Counted from the stretch's first letter, positions 32,188 through 46,500 are shown. The stretch is DNA of 64,000 bases from Nymphaea colorata (GCF_008831285.2 NC_045143.1:12575214-12639213); one strand, 5' to 3'. Notes: generated from the sequence alone by a model not told the origin. Numbers and translations: made by a program.

Positions 32188-32933
32188 CCAAGCCGATAAA
32201 CACTCAAAGACGCTTGATGTACATGTTAATTTGTATTGAGCATGTCATTTTCAAATTTTAAAATTACAAATCCATTTTCAATAGTTCTCTTAATCATTGT
32301 TTTAGCCTTCTATTGGCCACTTATATTTTCAATACACCATTGAGTGACCTACTAAATGAAATCTTCTATCAATTTTGTCCTTTTCATTGCTCCATAGATG
32401 TATATTATGGTAGGAATGATTTATTTTATTTTATTTTTTGTTATGCATATAGAATTTATGTAGTCATACATATATATCACTTATGGGATTCACGAATGCT
32501 CACAAGCACATCTTTAAGAAGTTTAAGTAAGACTTTTGAGGTTGGAACATGTCCAACGTGAGAAACACTCAAACATGCTTGATGTACATGTTAATTTGCA
32601 TTGAGCATATCATTTTCAAATTTTCAAATTTTCAAATTACAAGACCATCTTTCATATTTTTCTTAATCATTCTTCTAACCTTCCATTAGTTACTTATATT
32701 TTCAATACACCCTTGAGTTACTTGCAACCTAAAACCTTACTTCTATCAATTTTCATCAAATTTTTTCTTTCCATTGCTCCATAGATGTATGTTATGGTAG
32801 GAATGATTTATTTTACTTTATTTTACTTTATTTTTTTGTTATGCATATAGAATTTATGTAATCATGCATATACAATTACTTATGGGATTTACGAATGCTC
32901 ACAAGCACATCTCTAAGAAGCTTAAGTAAGACA
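32173..32933. repeat. Tandem duplication, copies of 365 and 396 bp
   Basis: Copy 1 (32173-32537) and copy 2 (32538-32933) both run from GAGGTTG through ACTCAAA...GCTTGATGTACATGTTAATTT, CATTGCTCCATAGATGTAT, TATGGTAGGAATGATTTATTT and GAATGCTCACAAGCACATCT to AAGTAAGAC. Differences are substitutions and small indels, such as extra TTTTCAAA units in copy 2. Confidence 0.9.
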
Positions 32934-34253
32934 TGATGAAGCCCTAATAAGGTGATAATTGAATTAAGGTAAAATCTTGAAACTTACTTAAATTCAAGGA
33001 AAACATCCCTAAAAATTATAAATATATTTTTTATTTTAAATATCAAATATTCACTCTTTTCAACATGTTATTTTGATATTTGTAATATTATAAAATTTAT
33101 CTTTTTGGCCCTATGATGAACAATAACTATGATCGTCATCCATCTATTTTGATATATTATTTTTCAAACAAAACTTGAAAAACTTCTTTTGCAAAACATG
33201 ACAAGTTGAAGTCGTGTTTTGCAAAATAAGTAATTTACAAGTATGTTCCTAATCATATTTCCTCAAACAAGTTGAAAACTTTGATTTTCAAAATTATCTT
33301 CAAGTATAAGTTAACTTTTATTTGGGATATAGTGACAATATTTGAAAAACTCAAACGATCTTACAAGTGTCTCTTTTAAACAATTTGTTTTCTATACTCT
33401 TTAGCTAGTCTAAAAATTCAATATCAAGTTTCTAAAGTTACCAATTATTAAGGGTTCATTAACCCTTAAGATAAATAGTTTTAAACCTGAGGGTACTACT
33501 TTTTTAAAACTAAATCATATTTTAGTCATTTCAAAATTTGTTTCAATATTTAAAAAAAAATTATTTAGACTTGAGCACACATGCATATAGGATTTAGGAT
33601 AATATTTCAAATATTTGAATGTACAAAGCAAGAGACTAGTTCTTGGTCGGGTTACGCCCAATAAAGGCATTGAGAATGGCCGGAGCTCATACTGACGGGT
33701 GAGTCTCTTTCTCTCTCATTTCAAAAGAAAACCTCATTTTTCTAAAACACTTCAAAATGGAAATAAATTTTGGGGATGAAAACACCTAAGCACAACACTC
33801 AGCCATGTATTCATTAATCAGCATACATGGGTGAAGATTGCCTTATTTCCCTTCTTACTCAACCTAATTTCTGACAATGTTTCCAAAGTTGATGCTAAAG
33901 ACCTCATCCTATCATAATTCTCAAAAGAGACGATAGGAAATGGAATAATCAAAATGTAATCTGTTGTATTCATTGTGATCTATATCTGAAAATTATGGAT
34001 CACGATAATTGTAAACAGCCCCATAATAATGGCAAAGCCAAAAAAAATTTCTAGAGAGACATTCATTCACATATTTCCATATCCAGAGAAGCACTCTTAT
34101 GTATAACATATCTAATATTTTAAGACTTTAATATGTAACATTTTGTCTGCACCAGATGTGTGGCTTTGACACATCCCTTAAGCATCGATAAGATAACCCT
34201 AACTCTCAAGGGCATTGAGAGTTGAGACACATTGAGAGAATGGCAAAAATTGT
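32934..34253. other. AT-rich region, no gene; possible LTR end at 34296
   Basis: No coding motif. A GC-richer phrase GGTCGGGTTACGCCC lies at about 33646. The 3' part (34200-34296) is CT-rich and ends TTTTTCA before a primer-binding-site-like sequence, suggesting the end of a decayed LTR. Confidence 0.4.
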
Positions 34254-37200
34254 TTGTTGTTCTTTCTCTCTTTCTCCTTGGTGTTTTGCTTTTTCATGTT
34301 ATTAGAGCCAGCTTTGGACCATCTGGTGATTATTCTCATAGCTGCTTTAAATAAATATAATGATCCTGACACTATTGTGTCTCAATCACTGGTTGTTCAA
34401 CCATGTTGTGTCTCAAATGTTAATGTGTTGCTTGATGTAGGGACAACTCATTCATTCATATAAGGTCGATTTGCCACTACGCTATAAGTGTCAGTCAAAA
34501 TGACATCATATGTCTTAAAAGTGGTTAGCTCTATACATGCTTAAGATTTGTGTAGCGAGTATTTACTTGATATGGATATAGAGATTCATTAGTATCACTT
34601 ACCTGCATAGTTAGTGATCATAAGTCATATTGTATTCTTGGTCAATGTCTTGGCTAGTGAGACTAAGCAGATAAAACTAGAAGATATAGCCATTGTAAGT
34701 GAAAATCTCAAAGTGTTTCATGAAGAGTTAACAAGTTTAACCCTAACAAAGGGAAGTTGAGTTCAAGATAAAGTTGTTACCAAGGAAAATCCCTATTTCC
34801 GAGGCACTATATCATATGGTACTAGAAGAACTAGAAGAATTGAAAAGCAACTACATGAGCTCTTAGATAAGGGTGTATATGACTCAATGTATAGTTTTGG
34901 GGAGCACTTGTGTTGTTCGTTAAGAAAAAGGATGGGACGTGCACTTCTACATTGATTACCGCATCAAATCACCATCAAGAATAAGTATCTGCTTCCTAGA
35001 ATTAAGGACTTGTTTGATCAGCTCAAGAATGCAAATGTGTTCTCTAGGATTGATCTAAGGACAAGCTATCACTAGCTTTTGATACAAGAATAGATGCTGG
35101 TAAAACATCCTTTTGAACTAGATATGAGCACTATGAATTTAGGATCAAGCCATTTGGGATGACCATGCTCCTGACATTTATGAACCTCATGGATCGAGTT
35201 TCCAAGACTATTTGAATCGATTTATTTGTATTTATATATGATATTTTGGTGTATTCATATAGCGAGGCAGAACAGAGGGACCACCTAGCGATGTGTTGGA
35301 GATTTTACGCCAACATAAGTTACATATCAAGTAATCAAAATGTGAGTTACAACTAAATGAGGTAAACTTGCTTGGTCATGTGATATCGAAGAATAGAATT
35401 TATATAGACCCCGCTAAGGTGTCAACAGTATAAGAGTGGAGGATGCCACACAATCTAACTGATGTTAGAAACTTCTTGGAATTAGTAAGATACTATCACA
35501 GGTTTATATATGACTTTCAAAAATAGCTATGCCTATGACTAAGCTATTAAAAAAGGAAGTGAAATTTGTATGAGTTGCAGAGTGTGAGAAGGGTCTTCAA
35601 ATTCTAAGGAAGAAACTTACCTTTGTACCTATTTTGATGCTTCTATCTGGGAAGTCAAGATTTGTTGTATATACTGATGCATTAGGAATTAGTTATAGTT
35701 GTGTATTAATGTAAGATGGTCATGTAGTGGCCTATGCATCTAGCATAGTTGAAGAATAATGAGAAACATGATCTTACCTATGATTTAGAGTTAGGTGCAG
35801 TTGTATTTACACTTATAGTATGGATGCACTGTCTCTATAGGGCAGCATTTGAGGTGTTTGCGAACCACAAGTCGTTGAACATATTTTTCAAAAGACCTCA
35901 ATCTGAGAGAGAGAAGATGGATTGAGTACTTAAAAGATTATGATTTCAAAATATCGTATCACCCTAGAAAGGTTAATGTGGTAGTTGATGCTTTGAGCAG
36001 AGACATGGAGGCAAGGACATGTTGTGTGGCGAATCGCTCTTGAACGTTTTTGGTAGATATGATAGCATGATAGTCTCACCTATGTGATGGGAACAAAGCA
36101 AATATGGTTGTTTTGATACGATATCGATTATTGAATGAGCTTATATTGAAGCAAAAGAAAGACTCTGATTTTGCTAAAAATAGATAAGAAAAAATGAAGA
36201 CAGATTCCCCATGGTATTAGGCTAAGGGTGGTTCCATGTGGTCTCAAAAAAGTTTGCGTGTCCCTAAAGATGAAGAAGTGATGCATTAGTTACTTGATGA
36301 AGCTCACAAATCCAAAATTTTCATACACCATAGCAATACAAAGATGTTTCAAGATATGAAATGGAATTATTCGTAGTTTGGAATGAAGCATGATATTACA
36401 GAATATTACTAGTGGGTCCATGCAGAATATCAGCAACTTGGAAGCTTGTTGTAGAAGATAGATATTCCAATATGAAAATGGTAGAAAATCGCGATGGATT
36501 TCATGTTAAGTTTATCTCGCACCATAGGACAACACAAAGTTATTTGGGTGATTGTTCATCGACTTACAAAGGCAACCCATTTTCTGCCAATCAAAATCAG
36601 TTAGTCACTAAAAAACTTCACACAGTTATATATTGGTGAGTTAGTGAGACAACATGAGATAACAAAGTCTGTTATTGCAGATTGAGATCCACATTTTACG
36701 TTTATGTTTTGGGGGCAACTGTAAAAAACATTGGGCAATAAACTTAAGTTGAGCGCAGTATTTCACCTCCAAACGGATGGACAGTCTAAGAAGACCATCC
36801 ATACCTGAAAAGGCATGTCACGTTCTTGTGTTTTAGACTGGAAATGAGAATGAGATAAACATGTGAAATTGACAAAGTTTGCATATAATAACAGTCATCG
36901 CTCTAGCATTGGGATGACACTTTTGAAGCATGGTGCGGAAGGCGTTTGATCGCCAACTTGTTGGACCAAAATGAGTGATAATAAGATCGAAAACCCTTTG
37001 GTATTATTGAATTACACAGTTGATAAGGAAGAAATTATTGACAACTCATAGTAAATAAAGGAATTATCCTGACACTCGTTATAGAGAGTTGGATTTTGAG
37101 GTTGGTGATCATGTGTTTTTGAAAATCCCACCTACTAAAGGTTTTTTTGGATTCAGGATTAAGGAAAAGTAGAGCCCAAGGTTTATTGGGCCTTTTGACA

Positions 37201-37530
37201 TATTAGAGAAAGTATGAGAGGCAATGTACAAATTGGCAATATCATTAGAGTTGAGTCATGTTCATGATGTTTTCTACATCTTCATGCTTTAAAAGTGTGT
37301 CCTAGATCTTACACATGTGATTGATTTTCAAGGTATTCAAGTGCAAGATGATTTAAAAATATAAGAAAAACCTATTAGCATTACAGATTAGAGAGAACAA
37401 GTACTTTGCACCAACAAAATTTCTCTAGTAAAGGTGGAATGACAGCACCATGGGTAGAAGGAGTGCACATGGGAGCTCGAGGTTGACATGCTGAAGAAGT
37501 ACCCACACTTGTTCTCACTTTAAGGTGTGT
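34254..37530 (+). pseudogene. Decayed Ty3/gypsy (chromovirus, Tekay/Del-like) pol
   Basis: TGTTATTAGAGCC (34297-34309) resembles a primer-binding site. Pieces then follow in gypsy order with many stops: retroviral-type protease 'VLLDVGTTHSFI' (34425-34460; usual DSGAT reads DVGTT), RT with 'IKPFGMTMLLTFMNLMDRV' and 'YDILVYS' near 35240 (one catalytic Asp lost), RNase H end '[20 protein letters not shown]' (about 35936-35995), integrase 'LLDEAHKSKIFIHH' (36292), 'VIWVIVHRLTKATHFLPI' (36536), 'FAYNNSHRSSIGMT' (36875), and a chromodomain-like tail 'WELEVDMLKKYPHL' (about 37470-37512). Gag is missing. RT before integrase separates it from the copia elements; the tail points to the Tekay/Del clade. 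Confidence 0.85.
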
Positions 37531-37571
37531 TCTAAGTTTTTAGAATGAAATTTTATTTTAATGGGATAGGA

Positions 37572-40500
37572 TGTAACACCTCATGTTTATTTGCATAAGC
37601 AGGACGAATCTGAATTAGGATCCAGACCTGAACCCGCGTTTCATGCCCGTGGGCTGAGAAGAATCAGATGCTCGAGAGTTCTCTCCCACTCTAGATGTTC
37701 TAAGCATAATGCAAGAGAGGGAAGGAGACATGAATTAAGAGGAGGAAGAAGAAGAAGTTGCGAAAAAAGAAGTAGAGGTAGAGTTTGAGCCAAAGGAGGA
37801 AGAGGACAGCAGTGTTGAGGTAATGCCTCCTCCCTCACTATTTTTCTTTGTTTCACCCTCATGCTCTCTCTCTCACTCATTTGCCTGGTTTTAACGCTCA
37901 AGCCCTCGACTGCATGCACGCTCTCTTCTCACTTATTCCCTCATTCTAGCCCAAGCTTCCACGTTTCCAATATCCCTCACGTGAACTCTCTCTATGTGCA
38001 AGCTCCCTCACTCACGAACTCTCTCTACTAAACTCGACTCTCTCACTGCCTCACCTCTATTCTTCCTCTGGGGACTCCCTCACTCACCGCAGTGATAGAG
38101 GTGGAACCAGAATTTTTTGTCGCAGGGGCCAAACTATAGTTTCAAAATTTTAACAAGGGCCAAAATAGAAATTTCAAATTTTTTATATATATTAAACTAA
38201 ATTTTTTTAGATTTATAAATTAATTTTTTAAGTTTTAAAAAATCTGAGGGAGGGGCAAGGCCCTTGCTGGCCCTCCCTTCCCTCCACCCCTGTTCAGTGA
38301 CCCTCTCATGCTAACCCACATTTCTCCTATGCTCTCTTGAGCTTCCTCATGCATTCTCTCTCTCTCTCCATATCACTGTCTCCTTTTTCTCATTCTCACT
38401 TTCTTTAATGTTGTTTGGGTTTGGCAGCTTGAGGAATACATTTTCTCCCTCTTTCTAGCAATTAAAGGGTGTTGAAGGCAGCGATAGCAGACTATCATCG
38501 GCTTTTTGTGTACTGGCCTAACATTTGAGGGGCTGCCGCGGACGACTACATCAGTGTGAAAGCTATAAGAGGGGTGAGCGTTGTCAAACAAGCCTAATTT
38601 TTATTGATAATTGCCTCAGTGAAGTTGATAATTATCTTGTTAGCATGATGAATTTATATTTGAAGCATTTAGGGAGCATAAGAAAGGGAGCATAAGAAAG
38701 ATCTTTATAATATCGGGGAGATTTAGGACTGCTTTAGAGGGCTTTTGATCCATGGTATATTTTTTTTGGATATTGCAATGAATGTGAAGAGTGAGTACTT
38801 ATGTTGATTCGCATGTTAAATTTACAAATTTAAATGGAACACAAAACATGTAATTTATTAGGGTTTGGGCATACACTAGAGAACGGTAAAAATGCTTATT
38901 TCTTGTTGATTCAATTGCTTTTATGCTCTTACTAGTCAGCTAGTGGCGTCATCATTGGATTCACAAAAGAGAAGAATATTGCATGGTTGATGCCTCAACT
39001 GGATGTTAGCCTTCTAGACTTAGATATTTGACTAATTGAAGATATGCGTAGTGATGTATTTGGGTAGATTACATTGATGTTATGTGTGCGAAGTCTACTA
39101 TGAATATTTGCTAGTTAACCAAACAAGGATTCCATGAAGTAAAGATCATATAGGTATACATGTGTATATATTGCTTTATGGCAACCTATTATTGCTGGTA
39201 ACATAATATGAACCAACGAGTCAAAATGTCACGTGTGAATTCCTTTTAGGATTTGGCTAAAAAGGCAAGTTAAAAAACATACTACTGATGGGCTATAAGG
39301 AAGACTTAGAGTTCAGATCAGTTGGTCATGACCTCATAAGTATGGGAAAAACTTGAAGAAATTCTCTAGAGGCTAATTCAACCTTTCGGCACCCTTTTGA
39401 GTTAACCTTCGACTTGGTAGTCATATTTCCTACCTAAATAGATTTTGTGAGTGAAGTAGATAGAGAACTTATTGTTTTGAATTTTTGTTGGTGGACTTGG
39501 TAGATCGAGTAGACCCTAAGCAATATGATCGAGTGCTCGAACTGATTTTGGTATTTGTCAAGGTGCGTGGCATGTATGATGGCATTATAGGCAAATCCCT
39601 TCCTAAGGCCAAATATGGACTATATGTTACATTCCACACTGTGGGTTTTTTAGGATCGTTGAATCCTATGAATGTATTCTTATTTGAAGGATGAGTGCAT
39701 CTTCATGCTCTTGACATATAAATGTATCTGTGAGATTGATTGACTATTTTTAAACTATTATGCAATAGTATATGCATGCTAGAAATTATAACTACCTAGG
39801 ACAACTTAGCCAAAGTATCGAGTCAAGTACCTTCTCTACTCTAATGAACATCTTAGCTTGATATCTGCTTAGGACAGCTACGAACTAACAACGAATCAAG
39901 ATTATTTTCTATGGTTTGGCTAAGTTTTCATATGGATTGACTATTATGTGATTTGTTTGCATAGCTTTGGCGAAATGATATGATAATGGACTAACGGGTA
40001 GGGGTACCCAATAGTATGATTTGGCTAGCCAAGAGTACTGATTAAATGTGTGACCTTCTTATGAAGGCGGTTGGAGTTTGGTTGCACTTTAGAAGTGAAC
40101 CAACCTTGTGTGCTAGCCAATCTTAATTAAAATGTATCTCTATATATGATTATTAATTGTTTTGAGGTTAGTAGGTTATGACAATACACTTGAGATACAT
40201 CCTGCCTTCACCACTAATCTCACCTGCTCATAATGCAAACAGTGCTAGGCCCCAATATATTATTGTGTTTTGGGCTCCCACCTTCCCAACCTAGGTGTCC
40301 TAGGGAAGGCCGAGCAACTCCCATTGAAATATATACTTTCTTAGCAGATTCATCTACCACTACAACATGTTTGGATCCATATTGTTTCAGACCACCATGG
40401 GGGTTATTTCTTGACTGAAAGTCGCCCATGGTATGCACGCATCAATATTTTGCACCCACAGGAGTTGTCAATTAAATGAATCAAATATGAATGAAATGAA

Positions 40501-41080
40501 TGTGAATGAGTCAAATATAACTAACATATGTATTGATGGGATTATTGAGTAATGCCTACATATGGAATATATAAGGGACTACAAAGATAGTTTTTTAAAA
40601 TGCACATATGCATTATTATATTGAGATGAATATATTTCTTTTGTATATTGGACTCTAAATTTATGCCCTTATGTTAGAGGGTTAGTTTTGGGGCTGTCAT
40701 CATACTACAAAGGATCAATCTTCTGTTATTCGTTTGTTTTCAATTCAAGTTTTGGCGAATCCAAAGCAATAGGTTGATCAAAGGGCTCTGCTCACATCTT
40801 ACTGGAAAGATTTTGTGTATAGTCATGCTGATGCATCATGTTTTTATTCCATTGATGCTTATTTTTATTTAGACATCGATACTTTATTTTCAGGGTGTTT
40901 TTGTCATGAGTGTCGTTGACAAATGTGAAGTCATTTTGTAACTGATTTTAGTGCATAAATGAATTATTCACCTGATGGATATTTTGATATGTGTAGCTCT
41001 ATTTTGATTGTTATGTCATCGCACTTCAATGAATTATGTCGAAAAAAAATTGGGTGTAAAAGGTCAGGTGTGAGAGTGAG
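37572..41080 (+). repeat. Candidate long 3' LTR of the gypsy element
   Basis: TGTAACACCTCATG starts 60 bp after the pol tail, and TGTAACACC is the usual first sequence of plant Tekay/Del LTRs, which are often 3-4 kb. Internal landmarks are a CT-rich block (37840-38400), a phrase near 39990 (GGGTAGGGGTACCC) and GTGTAAAAGGTCAGGTGTGA near 41060. The right end is a guess and no matching 5' copy was recognised. A hAT-like element at 38096-38292 interrupts it. Short ORFs inside are not genes. Confidence 0.35.
38096..38292. mobile_element. Small hAT-like element (197 bp)
   Basis: Starts TAGAGGTGGAACCAG and ends CCCTCCACCCCTG. Flanks CGCAGTGA (38088-38095) and TTCAGTGA (38293-38300) share 6 of 8 bases. 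The interior has GGGGCCAAA/GGGCCAAAAT and GGGGCAAGGCCC, a composition common in plant elements ending in TGGAGCC/CCCTG. Non-coding. Confidence 0.5.
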
Positions 41081-44000
41081 CCTTACAATCTTACTAATGT
41101 CTTTGCATTTGGTAATTTACATTTTAATGTCCTACTCCTATCCCAAAAGTCAAGCATGAGATGAGTTTGCACCACCAGTTGCTTCCTATAAGTACATGAT
41201 GACTTTCAAATACAATAAGCACTATATTTGAAAACTATGAGTAATACCCATAGGCACAATAGGAAGTAGCAACAAGAATGCTTGATTGTAAAAATGTGCT
41301 AACAATAAATGTTTGTAGAGAACAGAAGGAGATATACATGTGTGTCACTACTAAGAGAGAAAGACAGGAAAATACATGTAGGTGAAAAGGTTAGATTCCA
41401 TAAGCACGGTAATATCTTGCATATACTTTTGCATTCATGTGTCCTTTTAACCTTTGTTAAATGAATCTACTTGCTTAATTCTACATTATCATCTTTGGTT
41501 GCTATTGTGGAACCAACAACCATTCATATGAACTCTAATTCTTTAGACCGAAAGTGCTTATAAGAATCACCTTAAAAATATTTACTAGTTAGATATTTGC
41601 AAAGAAAACAAGGTTCAACAGTAAGTAAATATTTGCAAAGGATGCAAGATAAGTTTAATTAAATCTTAACAAACATGAATATAAAAAGAAATAAAGAAAA
41701 ATGCAACCCCATTAAAAATAAATCAAAGAAGCAAATTGACAATGACAAAGGCGTAAAGCCAAGCACAAACGGAAAATGGAAAACCAAACCTTTGAAGATA
41801 AAATGTACATAGCTAATACCAGTGATAAACTTCATCTCTGAGCTTATGCCAGTAAATATGAACACCACCAAACTAATTTTAAACAACGTCAACAATAGTA
41901 CATAGTGATCATTTCAATATCACTAGTATAGGTTTGTATGACATCGTATAGCAGTGTGGTGGCTTCCCTTACACTACTATCACAGGTATAATGCTATTGG
42001 CCATTGGTGATCAGCATAGACTAATACATTGGTGCCTATATAGATTCTACTTATAGTGGTCAATTTTTTTTTCACATCTATACATTTGATTAATTAATTA
42101 AATGTATTTCTTTATAATGCAAATTTTCATAAATTTTTTACATAAAACTGTGATGACATGAAAACAAAGAAACTACAACAATCTCTTTAGAGCACTACCT
42201 TTTCCCCAACTTTTAAACTTACAACAAATCTTTGGCGCATAAATGAGAGTGAACACTAATATACTTTTAAAAAAAATTTGGCTTTTTTATGTCACAAATT
42301 TAGAGTTGAAAATTCATCAACAACAATTTTTAGAAAAGGAAACCTTGTGTTCATAATATGCAACCTTCCTCGTAAGTTGGCACCATCAAATCATTTAGAA
42401 TAAACCAAACCAAAAAAAGTAACGTTTAAATTATATTTATTGGTCTTCGTAATTAACTACATGTGGTAGATTAATATAATGATAGTTGCATATCTCGAAC
42501 AAATGTTAATGTTAGAATTTGACATCCTTTCGAACTCTACTATAGAAATGAAGTTAGCATGAAAAGGTTAGCCACTTACAATTTTTCAAGTAAAATTTGC
42601 ATTGGGGACCCAGTATTTTTGATGTCTCAAGTAAATCATCATGCAAAATTAGTTTGCATTTCCACTAAAGAAGATGACATGCTACTAGCCAATAGAATAA
42701 TATGGAAATCTTAACATTACTAGATTGCAGAAAAAAGAAGAAGAAGAAGAAGATGATGAAAAGAAGAAAAAAGACAACTTACTTAACTATGAAAAAAAGA
42801 TAAAAATGTGCTAAATGGTTGGAAACCCATCAAGTCGGAATGTGCTACACAATTTGAATATAGTTGGAAACTGGGATGCAAGCAACACAAAAACCATAGG
42901 TTCCAAGCATATCATACTTATTGTTTATTGTCAACAACCTCTTTGGAATAAAAGACAAATTTATGCTATTTTCAAATAGTCGATTATCAAAAGAAGAGCC
43001 ATTTTCATATGCCAAGTTGATGTGGTGTAGATGTGCTTATTTCCCAACTTTTGAAGACATATACATTAGAATGAGAAATCAGAACATCAATGTCAAAACT
43101 ATGAAAAAGCAAGAGCTTGTTTTATTGCCTCCTTTACAATGAAAGACCAAGATAAAACCAAAAACTTGATGTAGGTAATTCAATTCACAAATTTTTTCAA
43201 GCTGATTAAACAAAGATAAGTGCACTTAATGCTACAGATTTGTTAATTCACATTCCTACCTAGTTGATGGTATCCCTTGAACACATGGCACCAATCCAAT
43301 CATGAAGAGAAGTGCAGCTAGGATAGTCCCTGTCAATGGAATACAATATGCCGAGGTAGGTGTAATTTATGTAAAACAAAAAAAAAGTTAAATAGAAATT
43401 TTGTTTCACCTTTTTGTTTGCTCTTCATTACATTTAGATACAAACATTCATAGAACTGTTACTGACATTATCAATGAAAATATCCATACAATTCTAAGAA
43501 ACAAGCATAAAATTTCCATGGAATTGAATGTGCAGTAGTAGGAATAGTCAAGATCAATATGAAAAATATGAAAGGAAGTAATGCATTTGAACCATTGATT
43601 GGCCATGACACAAACTAACCTGGTTCACCTATTGTTTGTAATTTTCATGTGCATGCAATTTATTAAGTTTTTATCCACATCCAGTGGGTTCTTGGATCAA
43701 CTATTGAGCAACATATATATTACTTGAACAAAAGAAATAATGACATAGAGGGACACACAATCATGGAGATCCATGATATTAAATTTTTAACTATAAGCAA
43801 TTATAAAAAAAGAATACATTTTCGTACATTACAAATGTGAAAGTAGCAGCTTTTTAGCTGCTTGTGGAATTGGTATTAGATGGGTTAAGAGGAATCCATC
43901 CACTGAGTATGGTAGTTCCACTAAGTGTTCTTGAATAAAACAGTACACTTGCTAGGGCCAATGCCCATGAAATTAAAAAGCACATTTTTTTTAAAATGGC

Positions 44001-44675
44001 ACTTGGTAAAAAAGACTGATAGTAAATAGAAAAAAATTGCAATATATACCTCATTGAATAATTCTGCAATGAAATGTGTTTCCAAGTTCTACTCTTGCTA
44101 CCACATTGTCTATCATCAAATACACACTTTGGATAAATTTTATAACTCACACTTCATCATTGAGAGAACCTAATAGAATTTGGGTAAACATCAGATCACA
44201 ATGATAAAATTATTAACATTTGCCATAGTTGTGGACAATGTAGACCTCCAAAAGATTGTGCAAACTCCAAAACTTCCATTGAATTGAATTTCTCGATTGC
44301 TTGGGACAAGCATGACTATAAAGGTAAAATGGTGGATGTAACAAATAACTAAGGAAAGTACCAGTACATATTAATAGTAACAATAATAACAATGTCTCCA
44401 TTTCATGCAACCAAAAAATATTCGTTAGCAATTATCATCTAGGTTATTTTCTTAGGCAGGCAAGCAAATGACAGTTATTTAAGCTTAACAAAAAGTGATT
44501 CTAAACACTTGAGGCGTGCACCTTATGTCTTTATTGGTAGGGAAAGGCTAAGGACATCCAAAAGGCAATTTCATCATAGTAGTAAAAGATTCCACTTCCT
44601 ATCCCCACACAAATGAAGATTGTGATTCCTTCATGATGAAGGGCTCTTTGAAATTCCTAATGGGTCGAGTATTCC

Positions 44676-44726
<51 letters not shown>

Positions 44727-46090
44727 AACTGGTTGTCTTCACTTGAGCAGTGTGAATGATGTTAGCAGGTAAACTATTGATATTATGAATATGCCACAAT
44801 GGTCATTGAATGCTAACATGGAATGCATGTATTCTAAGCCTGCATCCCAAGTTTATTTGTAGCCAAGTTAATAGCATAATGCTATAGATCATTATGGCTT
44901 GTGTACAGGAAGATGTCAAGTCATGCCACACACATTATGGTGATCCTACAACTGATATATACAATTATCTTTCTATAACTCACACTGCTATGTGGCCAAA
45001 TGTGATTTATTGACTGAAAGATTGTCTTATAGATTGCTTCATCAACAACAAGTTGGCAATGAAGAGACTTAAGTTATTAAAGATGAAGATGATGAATTCT
45101 TGAGAGCTTTAGTGGTACTCATGTTAATTTACGGTTATTCTACCATTGTACTAAGTCAGATTTTTGAAACGTAATTGTCCTTATGAAATGCAACATTGGT
45201 GTAAACTCTATCTAGTGAGCACCGTTTGTAACTTCCCAATATAATTATGGCTATCTCAGAGTGGCACACATCATATGGATTGTCATTGAGGATGTCTCGT
45301 CCACATCAAGAATATTTTGGTATTTGCAAATCTATAATTCCTTGTCTTTTGCAGATCAACAAATAATGAAGATATTCCTAGCATGGTTCACGTTTTGGTA
45401 TGGAACCATCATGCATCGTGGATTGACATGAGAGCCTTGTGTTTTACCTGTGTGCAACATTTTCTTTTATATGTGACATATTTGCTTATGTTTACATTTG
45501 ACTTTTTCTCTATGATGAGCTAGAATTTGCAATCATATGCATGAGTTTGGACACAAATTTTTGGCTCCAGTAAAAAAACATTATGAATATGTGAATGTGC
45601 ATGGCAATTTTTTTCTTTTGAAAGAACATTGACCATACATCAATTGGTAAACTGAGCTACCCACTGCAAAGGTGAAGCAGGTCAGAGAAGTAATACAACA
45701 TAGTTATTGGTTTGAGTATTCATAAGTATGTTATGGTTTTTTACTTTTCTAGCTTTCAAAATTCCTGTTAAGAGGTTCAACAATTTAATATAAAATAAAG
45801 ATTTCTTTTGCCAAAGTTGCATAGTGATGTTAAGGTGAAGCAGTTCTATGGCTGTCTTCTGTTAATTTACTTGTCTATGTCGAGGTAGAAATTATTCTTG
45901 TTAAATATAACTTGCTTTTTTACAAAATCTTATGCTGATTTTCCAATCAACTCAATACAAAAATTAACCTAATTTTGTTGTGTGGGATATCATAAACTTG
46001 ATGTAAGTAAAGAATCTAAATGGATGCTGGTGCATGACGATATTTTCAGACTTTCTTGTGATTTGCTTTTGTTTTAAGCACCTGTGGGTT
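41081..46090. other. AT-rich spacer, no gene supported
   Basis: Contains a GAAGAA-rich tract near 42731-42775 and a (CT)n tract at 44679-44725. Minus-strand hydrophobic stretches, 'TILAALLFMIGLVPCVQG' near 43275-43335 (just after a CAG acceptor-like site) and 'FLISWALALASVLFYSRTL' near 43915-43975, look like membrane segments, but I could not join them into a gene. Confidence 0.45.
44679..44725. repeat. (CT)n microsatellite, 47 bp
   Basis: Uninterrupted CT/TC repeat. Confidence 0.97.
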
Positions 46091-46500
46091 TTAGTGCACA
46101 ACTCACAATGCAAGTTCATCTTGTCCTCTTGTTGGCTATTATCGGAATGTTGTACATAGGGTATGTATGCTAAATTGAAAATTTGTTTGCCTATTTTCCT
46201 TATAATTTTTCATCATAATCCATGTTATAGAATGTGCTTTGTTGTGTCTTGTCTACTATTTCTTCCATTACTTGTTATACATGTAGGTCTATTATGTATG
46301 TTGTTTCATGCTCCCGTTGTTCATGATCCCTACTATTGTGACAGTTTGTGTCACAGTCATAGTTACATATTTCTTGTTAAATGCTAAAACTATTGTAGCA
46401 AAAGATCCATTCTTCTGTACATCATCAATTTATGTTGGCACATACCTCTACTCCATATATCACTATTATGCTGAAACGGAGATGCCAAGCTTTTTCTAGG
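46091..46500 (+). other. Exon-like segments encoding membrane helices, unassigned
   Basis: The first segment reads 'QLTMQVHLVLLLAIIGMLYI' (46105-46160) and ends at a good donor, AGG|GTATGT. After about 130 bp a T-rich acceptor CATGTAG (46281-46287) precedes a frame reading 'CCFMLPLFMIPTIVTVCVTV' and 'YFLLNAKTIVAKDPFF', ending in a stop at 46497. This looks like two exons of a membrane protein or a decayed one. I do not recognise the family and no start or further exons were found. It may be chance. Confidence 0.25.
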
